A DNA stretch of 46,122 bases from Nemertoderma westbladi (Eukaryota; Xenacoelomorpha; Nemertodermatida; Nemertodermatidae), in assembly GCA_032718475.1 (NCBI GenBank), contig JAUCBJ010001773.1, forward strand, positions 1 through 46,122, written 5' to 3'. This document shows positions 11,601 through 23,600 of this stretch, piece after piece (positions within the stretch are counted from its first letter, which is position 1; every line of letters starts with the position of its first letter). The translations under genes and the position numbers were made by a program. Below the pieces are notes generated by a model, which worked only from the letters and a program-made list of their open reading frames with translations, was not told the DNA's origin and searched no databases.

Positions 11601-14600
11601 TTCTGAGCTACGAAAGGAAAATTGTATACAACTTGTCTGGATACAAGCGGTCCGTTTACCTTACAAAATGAAAAATACGAATGTGCGAAGTTAAGAACAG
11701 TCGGGGGGGGAAGTGTCCGGGGGGGAAGTGTCTGGGGGGGAAGTGTCCGGGGGGGAAGTGTCTGGGGGGGAAGTGTCCGGGGGGGAAGTGTCCGAGGGGG
11801 AAGTGTCTGGAGGGGAAGTGTCCTACTTGAGCGGGGGGGAATTGTCCGGGGGGAAGTGTCCGGGGGGGAAGTGTCCGAACACCCTCTCCAAATGGTCATT
11901 CCATGAGAGGCTGCCGAGGCCACTTTCCACGCTTCAGCTGCTTATGAGCTGTTTGCGAGGCTGATCCATTTGATTCCGCATCATCTCCCACTCACTGGTA
12001 ATCCTCATCCTTAACCCGCATTAACATCACCCAGTCGGGATTCTATTTAAATCGCAAAAGATCGTTAGGCCATCTAATCTAAAAGTTTTATATTTTATTT
12101 AAATATATTTTAGTTTTGTGAGTAGATTCCGTAGGTGATTCGTCGTCGAGTCACCTACGGCTTTGGTATGGATACCACAGGAAGGTCAATGGAAATAATT
12201 ATTTTATGGTTACGTTGTATATTTGATTCAATATCTCAAAACTATCTCAAGTACATTGAAGATAGTGCAAATACTTTCACCAATATAACCAATACGTCAA
12301 ATACACCGAGTAAGCAGGAGAAAGTAAGTAAGTAAGAGAAAGGTGATATATGATGAAGCTAATCAATACATATGAATGAAAGAAAATACACCAATGAATC
12401 ACATGCAACATCAATATTGATAACATCTGACTATCTTGTTGTTCACACCTTTCTCCTCCTCATCATATTCCGAGCACTGTAAGGGACGAGTTCATTGTAT
12501 CTCCCCTACTGTACTAATAACATGCATTCACCAATATAATTGCACATCCTGTTGGGCTTAATTGGTAATAATACACAATCGCTTATGCTGTGAAATATAC
12601 TATGCATTGTTTGCTCACTTCCTCTGCATAGTTAAAAGGTACACCTCTCTTACTAATCATCCGATCACACCCTTTTTAATTCCACTCTAGAGTAATTATT
12701 GCATCCGTGATTATTGCTCATCTATTGGTGTCACTATTGGTTTTATATTCGATCACACACCACCCTTTCATCATGCGATCTAATGTTACTCATCTCACTT
12801 CCGGTTCATATACTCACACTTATCATTATCAAGACTCATCCCGATGCCTTATTCACCTTTGTTGAGTAAAATAAAAGCGTCTCTTGACCATCTGATTATA
12901 CTAACCCTTAATTATGTGATCAAATCATTCCAGATAAAAATTATAAATGTCGGGATAAGATTGATAAGACTGATGGTTCACCCGTGTGAGCCATGGTAGA
13001 CCGCGGACCATCGAAATGACTGGTGGACCAGGCATATTCAATACTTTTTGACTGGTACTTAATGGGTTAACCTTATATAGCGAATATGTGATACGAATGG
13101 AAAGAATTCCAAATGTGCAAAAACATTTGAATTTGGTTGGGAAATAGCCGATAGACTACACATTTGAAGTGGGGGTCTTTCAAATTGGTGCATCGACGTA
13201 GTTCTAAACAAAACATATACTTACTCTCCTCTCTCGAAGTTATTATTCGCATTATCCAACATAAGTTTATCCGTTTCATCAGAATCTCCATATAGAATAA
13301 TGAATACATTAGCATCAGTTCCGGCCCCTCTTACGTCACTGGTAGTAACAGCAATCTGGTAGGAACATTCTAAAACAAAAATACAACCATATAAGTTATG
13401 GCACGTCTTCATATGGCACATCTTGTCTCTTATATGACTAGTTAAAAACATACTCTGGTAAGAATAAGAACATTCTAGAAGAAAAATGTAAAGTTAATCA
13501 CTATGATAATCCACAACATTCATTATGAACACTCAAAATAAAAGAATAATAAATACAAAAACCTATCCACATCAACAACCACTACCACCCACATCCACAT
13601 CCACAACAACAACAACAACATAAAAAGTTAAACATCTGCGACAAAACTATCGGAATACCTACCGGTAGCATGTATCGCAGCAATATCATCTCCGGCGTCA
13701 CCACTCTCAATCACAGCAGAAATGTGTTCGGTTTCACCTTTGCTTGTCGTAGATGATGACGAAGAAGAGCTATGTGATTTCCTATCTTCAACAGCCTCAT
13801 CTATAATATCTTCGATTTTTTCAACAATTTCATCAGTAATTTCCTCGATGTCATCAACAATCTCATCGGGATGTTCATCATCAACAGCTTCATCGATAAT
13901 ATCTTCGATTTTATCAACAATTTCATCAGTAATTTCATCGATGTCATCAACAATCTCATCGGGATGTTCATCATCAACAGCTTCATCGATAACATCTTCG
14001 ATTTTTTCAACGATTTCATCAGTAATTTCTTCGATCTTATCAACTACCTCATCGTGGTGTTCATCATCATCATTAACTTCATCAATAATATCTTCGATTT
14101 TATCAACAATTTCAGCCACATTGTCTTCCAAGCCCCCAATAACCTGATCAGGATGATCTTCTGATTCACTATTAGAAATACTACTACTGGATTTCGTTTT
14201 TTCGTTAACAATATCTTCATCGTGTAGAACTTCTTCAGATTTCGTCTCAACTTCACTATCAGATGAAGACGAACTACTGCTGTTGCTATGCGATTTAGTC
14301 TCTAAAACAGCATCATCAATATTATTTACGGTTTCTATATATTCTACATCTTTGATGATGGTGTCTCCTTTATCAGGAAATAGATGGACCTCAATAGCCC
14401 CATCCAGTTCGCTCTCATCCAACCACCGACCGCATATAAACACGTCTTTAGTATCGGTAGTTAGGTTATTAACTTCCACCTTATCGCAATGCCAACCGGC
14501 ACCAAATCCTTTACCATCGTGACCAATTCGGATTTTAGAAATTTCTCCAAGGTTACTCAGGTTGAAGGTAAATTCATCGACACTGGAAAACGAAATAAAA

Positions 14601-17600
14601 CTTTGAAAATAACAAGCGGAAAGAGAACTAGTCGCCCCTAAAACATCCAAAATACTTGTGTAATGTAGGAATTATACCTCACAGATCTATAAAATATCCA
14701 AACTGCATTACAATATGAGGTCAAGACAATATTTTGTGATAATGAGAAATAAATTACATATTTTCAAGGTCTAGGATTAAAATATGGTTGTTAGATTGGC
14801 AGCCCTTGTAGTACAGGTACAACGGTTGCGCATCCAGGTTACAAATAGGCCTATGGTTACACAATATTAATAATTAAGACCGAATATAAGTTCATAAGAC
14901 CGAATATAAGTTCATAAGACCGTATATAAGTTCATAAGACCGAATATAAGTTCATAAGACCCAATATAAGTTCATAAGACATAGTTATAAGATAAGTTCA
15001 TAGTCAAAATATTATAATTAATTCGCAGTTTAAAGGTGGACATATTAGAACTTCTACAAGTAACTATTAATAAATATTACAATGGTAATCAACCGATTAG
15101 CCGATTAGTCTTCAGTTCTTTAATTGCAATAGTATTGCGGTACATGTCCACTAGGACGCAGGGTGGACTGGTTGAAGGCATTCTCTGATGTTAAAGACAT
15201 CGGGAGGCACATCATCAACACCACAAGAACCAATCGTGTCAGACATCGGGAGGCACATCATCAACACCACAAGAACCAATCGTGTCAGACATCGGGAGGC
15301 ACATCATCAACACCACAAGACCCAATCGTGTCAGAGATAATTGTATCAGATCTCGATTGTTATTTAGCACGAAATGAGCCTTCCAGCCTGCCAAGCGCTC
15401 AACTGGAGAATCAGCCTTTCCCTTTGGAATTGGTCGGCTTTTTCGTCAGGAAAGCAGGTGGATTGCTTGCATGGCTTCGGCAGATTTACTACTTTTATCA
15501 GCAGCATTTATAGCATCAACCATCATCCTGGCCTGCTGACTGATTAGCTCTGCTTTATTGAGTATTGCCTGTTGGGAGATTTCAATGTAGCTTTCCTGTG
15601 TTGGCGTTTCCAGCAAGTACTAGAGGGAAACTGATGTGGTCTACTACTACTACTACTACTAGGATCGGCATGCTGCATTGCAGCTGCATTTTTAAGAATG
15701 CTGTGCCGGCTTGTCAACAAAATTGCACCGCCACAACTCCCTATCACCCATGACATTTGCTAGATCATCCGCATCTTCAAGGCCAGTGTCCTTTAAGATG
15801 CGTCTCAAGAAAGTCATGGGCTGTCCACCATGCTTATTCACTCCATGAGGCTGCCAAAGTACAAGATTATGCACTGGCTGGTCCTCACGGCGAAAGCAAT
15901 GTCCTGCAAAGCGGAGGCGATTTTGTTCTAGTGTCAAGCTTGGGGGAACCAATGAGACACCTCCAATGTTATATAGTGTCTGGTTGGAGATGTGTGCATT
16001 GTACTTGACACAATGAACCCGGCGTAGCATTCTTGTGAATGTGCCATACAGAGATTTGGTGTCCTCAGCAGTTAGAGCCCAGCATGGACTCCCGTGGTCT
16101 ATCTGAGACTTATTACCACTCGATCCCACATGGGAATACAGCTTTCCAGGTCGAATAGAAATTTGTATTAGCAGAAAACAATTCTTTTGTCAAAATAAAA
16201 TCTTACAAATGACCTCATTTCGGTTTACATTAGCACTGTAAACCCAAGGGTTGTAAGACGATCTTGGAATTGATTAGGCCGAAATAATTGTTAATAACTT
16301 ACTCTCCTCTTTCGAAGTTATTATTCGCATTATCCAACATAAGTTTATCCGTTTCACCAGAATCTCCATAGAGAATAACAAAAACATTAGCATCAGTTCC
16401 GGCCCCTCTGACGTCACTGGTAGTAACAGCAATCTGGTAAGAACATTCTGGAACAAAAATATAACCGTATAAGTTATGGCAAGTCTTCCGTCATTGGTAG
16501 TAGTAACACTCTGGTAAGAAGATTCTAGTGAGCGGACACCAAAAAATATATATTACTTATTTCTTTCATAATCACTTTTAAGCATGTTAAACAACTATAT
16601 AGTCACAGTCACAACCCATTTCCACATTCATTTAGTGTAGTCTGTCGTCAAAAGTATGTCAATTATTTACATAATAAGTAATCAACAAGGGGGACTACAA
16701 GGCTGAATTTATCCGCTGGTGGTACAATATATCCTCTTCCTTCAAGATGAAACATGATCGTATTCTGAGATTTTTCAATGTACCCTAGGGGTGGTGAGGT
16801 ACTGCAGTTGGAATCTGATTGCTGGCTATTCGAACCTTCGTGAACTTAATGGCCATACAGTTACACGTTCGAGGGGCCTTCGCGCAGCACGAGGACCTAT
16901 ATTAGAAAGTACATTATCTAATCTCTATTAGATATACGAAAACTGTCTTTCCTAAAATATATGAGTGAAGGCGATGCTATCAGTTTGTGATAAACTAGTT
17001 GTAAAAACAGGGATCCATTTCAGTTTGCCCTTACACACTTTAACTGTCATTTGTAAACCTTCTAACTAGGGCTATTTAAGTTAAGTATAAAATTTTTAGT
17101 TTTACAATACTCTTCTCCTTCATTAGCCTCGTTGCGCTCGTCCTGTTTTGTCTTAAAATAATTTTCCTAAACGGAGACTAACTATCTTTATAACTATGTA
17201 AAGTCTCGAAACTGTGAGAGTAACTGCTGATTTATGGCAGATAGATACTCGTATCTACTGTAAACTCGTTGCGTTCGTTCATTTTGTACCAAACTTCCGA
17301 TTCTTTCTAAACTTTTGCCGGACTACATACGTACCAAGTTTCGTTTAATTTTATCTAGGAATAACCGAGTTATTAGCGATCAATCTTTACGACGACGACA
17401 GACGACGACGACGACAGACAACTCGTTTGGCACCCATATGCTAAGGCTTCACTCACTTCGTGGCTCGCCCCACACAAAATCCAGTACACATTAGAATAGA
17501 GGCGCCTAGGGGGAGGGGGGGGGGGGTGTATGTCAGACCGGCGCCGTGTCTTACCAGTCAAGCTGTTTTTTGTTCTCACTATTCTGGTGCAATATATTTG

Positions 17601-20600
17601 GTATCGGTACTCGTTAAGTTCAAAGTCTATATTCCGTAACACTATAACTTATATTTGAATATTGTGTCGCTCCACTATATGTATGTCGCTCCACTACACC
17701 AAGGTTCCACCTTGGTGTAGTGGTTGCATTGAATTCACATCTCCCGTAGGTCGTGGGTTCGATCCTCACATAGGCCAGGGCAGTTTTTGTTTCGGCACGA
17801 ATGCTTTAAAGGGGCCAGCCAGGGCGCATCTCATTGCCTTGCATCCTTAAGTGGTAGCTAAATGAGTACTGGAGTTTCCTCTGGGAGGTAAGGTTCTGGG
17901 GGGACCGCACTGGAAATATGTCGTCAGACTTTTTGCGTAATACCTGGCCTAGCAGCCGAAGAAAATTTACTTTTACTTTTTATGTACTTACTTATTCGTC
18001 CCTGCCCTGCTATGAATTCTGTGTGTAAATCGGAACTTTATAATAATATAATTTATTAAACCAAAAATATTGGTACAGTAAAAAACAAGGTACAAAATTT
18101 CACATATGCATATGGTATTACGAAGAGATTACGCACGATTAATTAAGATTGCTGTAATAATATAAACTTTTAGAGTTCGCTCTACAAGATATGAGATGGT
18201 ACTGCGACGCAGTACCGCTCGCCACAGAGTCTACAACAGCAACTACTTTATGACTTTATGACAACTATTGTGTAATCTGTACACATTTTTAAAATGATGT
18301 CGCCGCGTGCGAATTAAATAAACGAATAATAAATAATGTGTGGTTATTTGTGGTTTTTTTCATTTAGTTTGCAGGGTAAAACCCCAAGTTACACTTCCTA
18401 ATTGTATAATACATTATGTACAAAAGACAATTTAATCAAACTCAGTAATACTGTACATACAAAATGATTTTACGAAGAAATAATATTTGGCGTTTTCGCT
18501 GACATCATGTTTGCTGCTTCGAGTTTCTGCAATCGGGCGGGAAGATACGAGCGGTGTCTATCTATATCGATTCCATTCAATTATAATACTGGTTAATATT
18601 ATATTAATATTAATCTTTAATTAATAATAATTAACATACATAAAATTCGCGGATATCTTTGAAATGTTTTATTTTAGGTGTGCCGTCAAGCGTGGGGCTG
18701 TCCCGGAGTGTGGTAGGATCTTGGGGAGAGGGGAGAGGGGGGGGGGGGGGGGGTGCGTCACAGCACTGGTTTATTAATCATTATCTCATTATCATCAGGG
18801 TCACCATCACATTACTAGTATTGGACTACAAGATGGTGTTCCTTACATAATCGTCAGTACTATTTTAATTTAACTAGGAACCGAGTAGGTTCATTTCTTA
18901 ATGGTCAAATTTTTTCGCGAATATTGTGAATTAAATTAATAATTAAAATAAATAATAGTAGCTTTATTTATACATTATGTTAAAAGAATAACAATCTAGG
19001 TAGGCCTAATTGTCCAAGATAACATACATGATTACCCCTAAATTTATTTCCATGGGGGTCATTACCGACATACCAACAGACAGACAGACAGACAGACACA
19101 CACAAAATTCCACTAAACTCTAAACCTGACGTCGGAAATGTTATCTCCGACCGGAAAACCCATGTAACGTCTTTGTAATATTATTGCAAATTTAATCAAT
19201 TCGGCAACCAATGTAAGCTAAAATCATATCTCGCCGATAATGTACGTTCTAGTCTCCCGGACATGCAAAGATAAACAGGTCTATCAACATACCTTTTGTA
19301 CCATCAGTGTCATCGCCAGCTGATTCTTCTATTTCATCGGCTTTAATTTCTATACTATACTTCCGGCTCTCTTCGGCTTCATGTCTGGATGATCTGGAAG
19401 AGTGTGAACTGTTACTTCTTGACTTCATTTCTGTAACTACTTCATCAATAATGTCTATTACTTCTTTAGGCTTTTCCTCAACTGCACTATGCGACGATGA
19501 TGAACTACTACTACTACTATTACTTCGGGACTTTATATTACCCACAATGTTAACATCATCAACTTCAACAGTTTTTGTTTCTTCATGAATTCTAATCAAG
19601 TCGACCTCTAAAGCCCCATCCATTTCGCTCTTATCCAACCACCGACCGCATATAAACACGTCTTTAGTATCGGTAGTTAGGTTATTAACTTCCACCTTAT
19701 CGCAATGCCAACCGGCACCAAATCCTTTACCATCGTGACCAATTCGGATTTTAGAAATTTCTCCAAGGTTATTCAGGTTGAAGGTAAATTCGTCATCTCT
19801 TGAAAAAACAAACAATATAATATTACAGTTGGCTATAGAGCTATAGACAATCAATGCACTTCCATTAAAAAAAAAGTAATAACTAATCTTCGGCCGTTAG
19901 ACCGAGGTAACTACGCAAAAAGTCTGACGACTTATTTCCAGTGCGGTTCCCCCAGATTAAATGCAAGGCAGAGATGCGCCCTGACTGGTCCCTTCAAAGC
20001 AGTCGTGCCGAAACTAAAACTGGCCCGGCCCATGCGAGGATCGAACCCAAGCCCTATGAGAGATGTGAATTCAGCGCAACTACTATACCACGGTGGAACC
20101 TATTATTGGTGTTATGGGTGTATGAGTGGTTTCATACCATTATAACTTTTTGTTGGGCACAGCTTTTGCAAAGTCGGCAAGGTACTGTAGGGTTGAGCAC
20201 AGTGGCAGCATATGATAGTATTGACAGATGGGAGGCCATGAGGAGGTAAATTGCGGACATACAAGCTATCAGGTACTATTTCCAGGTCTATCTTTTACCT
20301 GAGCCGCTAGCTGAAAAGTTAGAGCGTCAGACATTCCCACGTACGGGACAGTGTCACGTACGGGACAGCACCACGTACAGGACAGCGTCACGTACGGGAC
20401 AGTGTCACGTACGGGACAGCACCACGTACGGGACAGCGTCACGTACGGGACAGCGTCACGTACGGGACAGCACCACGTACGGGGCAGCGTCACGTACGGG
20501 ACAGCACCACGTACGGGATAGCACCACGTACGGGATAGCACCACGTACGGGACAGCGTCACGTACGGGACAGCGTCACGTACGGGAAAGCGTCACGTACG

Positions 20601-23600
20601 GGACAGCACCACGTACGGGACAGCGTCACGTACGGGACAGCACCACGTACGGGACAGCACCACGTAAGGGACAGCGTCACGTACGGGACAGCACCACGTA
20701 CGGGACAGCACCACGTACGGGACAGCGTCACGTACGGGACAGCGTCACGTACGGGACAGCGTCACGTACGGAACTACTACTAGTATCGGCATGCTGCATT
20801 GCAGCTGCATTTTTAAGAATGCTGTGCCGGCTTGTCGACAAAATTGCACCGCCACAACTACCTATCACCCATGACATTTGCTAGATCACCCGCATCTTTA
20901 AGGCCAGTGTCCTTTAAGATGCGTCTCAAGAGAGTCATGGGCTGTCCACCATGCTTATTCACTCCATGAGGCTGCCAAAGTACAAGATTATGCACTGGCT
21001 GGTCCTCACGGCGAAAGCAATGTCCTGCAAAGCGGAGGCGATTTTGTTCTAGTGTCAAGCTTGGGGGAACCAATGAGACACCTCCAATGTTATATAGCGT
21101 CTGGTTGGAGATGTGTGCATTGTACTTGACACAATGAACCCGGCGTAGCATTCTTGTGAATGTGCCATCCAGAGATTTGGTGTCCTTAGCAGTTAGAGCC
21201 CAGCATGGACTCCCATAGAGGAGTACTGGAACTACTGCTGCTCTAAATAATCGGACCTTAAGTTTCCGAATAATTCTCGGTGACTTCCAAATCCTGGAAA
21301 GCCTATTCAAGGCGGCCCATGCCTTTCCCTTACGTATTCGAAGGTCCTCACCTGACTTCAGGATCCATGATCCCAGGTAACAGAAGTCGTCCACATGCTC
21401 AAGCATACCATCCTTTGAGCTTATGCTCATCCGATCAGAGACTTGCTGAGAACTTTCAAAGTTAACTGTCAAAATTTTGGTCTTTCTGGAGTTGATAAAA
21501 AGACCAACACTAGAAGCAGCATGTTCTAATGAGCTGAGGAGCCGTTGGGCTCCCTCTAGTGATTCTGAGAGTACTCCTAAGTCATCGGCAAAGTCTAGAT
21601 CAGTTAGGTACTTGGCAGGATTTCCTCGACTTCTGGTGTCAGTAGGTGGAGTTATCATCACCCCATCATCATTATGATGATCTAAGGACATGCGTAGAAC
21701 ATAGTCAACCACATATATGAACAAGAATGGTGCAAGTGTGTCTCCCTGGAGGACGCCCCATAACACTTCAAATGGTTCTGTGTCACCATCAACAGTAGAC
21801 ACAAATGTTGTCGAACCATCGTATACTGATCTGATTGAAGCAATAATTTCATCAGGAATCCCATAAAATGAAAGTATGCTGAACATACGTGAGCGGGAGA
21901 CTGAATCAAAGGCCTTGAAGAAGTCAACAAAGATAACAGCCAGATGCCTGTGATTCTTTTTTGATAACTCTTCAATTATCCTTCTAAGTGCCAAAATGGG
22001 CTCCATGGTCCCACGATCTTTACGGAACCCATTCTGGTTTCCACGGAGCAGTCTCTCAATGGGATCCCTGATGCGATTTAATAGAATTCTATTGTATAGC
22101 TTTGCAGCAATCGAGATCAATGAGATTCCCAGAAAAGAACCATAGAGTGTTAGGTTGCCCTTTCTTGGGAACTGGCACCAACTTATTTGTTTTCATTTCT
22201 TGTGGGACTCTTGTTGTACGGTACATGTCTACTATGATGGGATAGATGAGCTTTAAACACTCAGTATTTTAAAGACCTCAGGGGGAACACCATCTACTCC
22301 ACTGGCACGATTGGTCTTAATGCTCTTTGCTGCAGCCTTCACTTCTGCAAAGGAGATATCACCAATGGGAATATCTGGGAGTACAGACTCAGACACTTTT
22401 ACTTCTATAAAGTTATCAGGCAATACCCTGTCATTACTGTACGGGACACCGTCACGTACGGGACAGCGTCACGTACGGGACACCGTCACGTACGGGACAG
22501 CGTAACGTACGGGACAGCGTCACGTACGCGGCAGCGTCACGTACGGGACAGCGTCACGTACGGGACAGCGTCACGTACGGGACAGCGTCACGTACGGGAC
22601 AGCGTCACGTACGGGACAGCGTCACGTACGGGACAGCGTCACGTACGGGACAGCGTCACGTACGGGACGCTTTTTCGGGTTAAATGTGACATTAAAATGA
22701 AAATTCTTACGACAGTTAAAATATTGAGTTGCAATAAAACAAAGATTAGTATCAGAGTATCACCCCATTAGGATAACTTAATTATTAGTTAGAGCTTGCT
22801 ACAGTAGTTGGGGTGTATTGCCAAGTTATTAAGAAGTCTAAACGATGAATGGTGTAAAATTAATTCCTTCCCAAATAAAAACAAAAAGTAAAGGTACATA
22901 CAGTACATATTTATTTCACTTCAAAGCATGCTAACAGCTATGATATAATATCATTAAAAGCAAATTAAAATAACTTTTAATATACATTTTAATCATCAGC
23001 GTTCTATAACGCCACACAACGAGTTACTTCGATTAGCTTCCTAACTTAAACTATAGAAATGATTGGTTTACATTTACAGTTTAAGCAACGCGTTCCAGGT
23101 ACCACCCAAGTCCATAGGTCCAACTACCAAACACCCTTCCCAGTTCCTATTTCAGTATTGGCATTCACTCATGTATGTAAAGTTACTATTATCAACGAAT
23201 TCTATATACCAATAAATATACTCACTTTCCTCTCTCGAAGTTATTCTTTTTGTTATCCAACAAAAGTTTATCAGTTTCTCCCAAGAGACCGAAAATGATT
23301 ATAAATACATTGGCATCGGTTCCTGCGTTTCTTACATTGCTAGTAGTAACAACTATTTGGTAACAACATTCTAAAAAAATGGTTATTTACTGTAAAACAA
23401 TAGCGAATTATTCATTAACCACTTACAGTAACTCTTATATATATATAAAGTTCTCGCAAAACGTGATAGAATCGTTGCGCTCGCTCTGAAAATAAAATAC
23501 ACTCGGGTCATAACGCTGAAAAGTGCTAATTTTCATTCAATGATGTAAACAGTTATTTTTGCTATGTAAATTGCGCGTCTATAGCGGAGTCTGTAGTCGA

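Noticed and set aside
11507-11964. Pro/Thr- or Gly/Ser-rich frames on both strands
   Set aside because: Translations of the GGACACTTCCCCCC minisatellite; both strands are equally open.
13722-14164. Ser/Ile- or Asn/Phe-rich plus-strand frames
   Set aside because: Antisense shadows of the acidic coding repeat in the PLAT linker.
17700-17775. Functional tRNA gene
   Set aside because: tRNA-like head continues into a SINE body that has a second copy at 19882-20100.
20858-22120. Host reverse transcriptase gene
   Set aside because: Frameshifted upstream, truncated, with a tailed 3' end and two more fragments nearby; it is retrotransposon debris.
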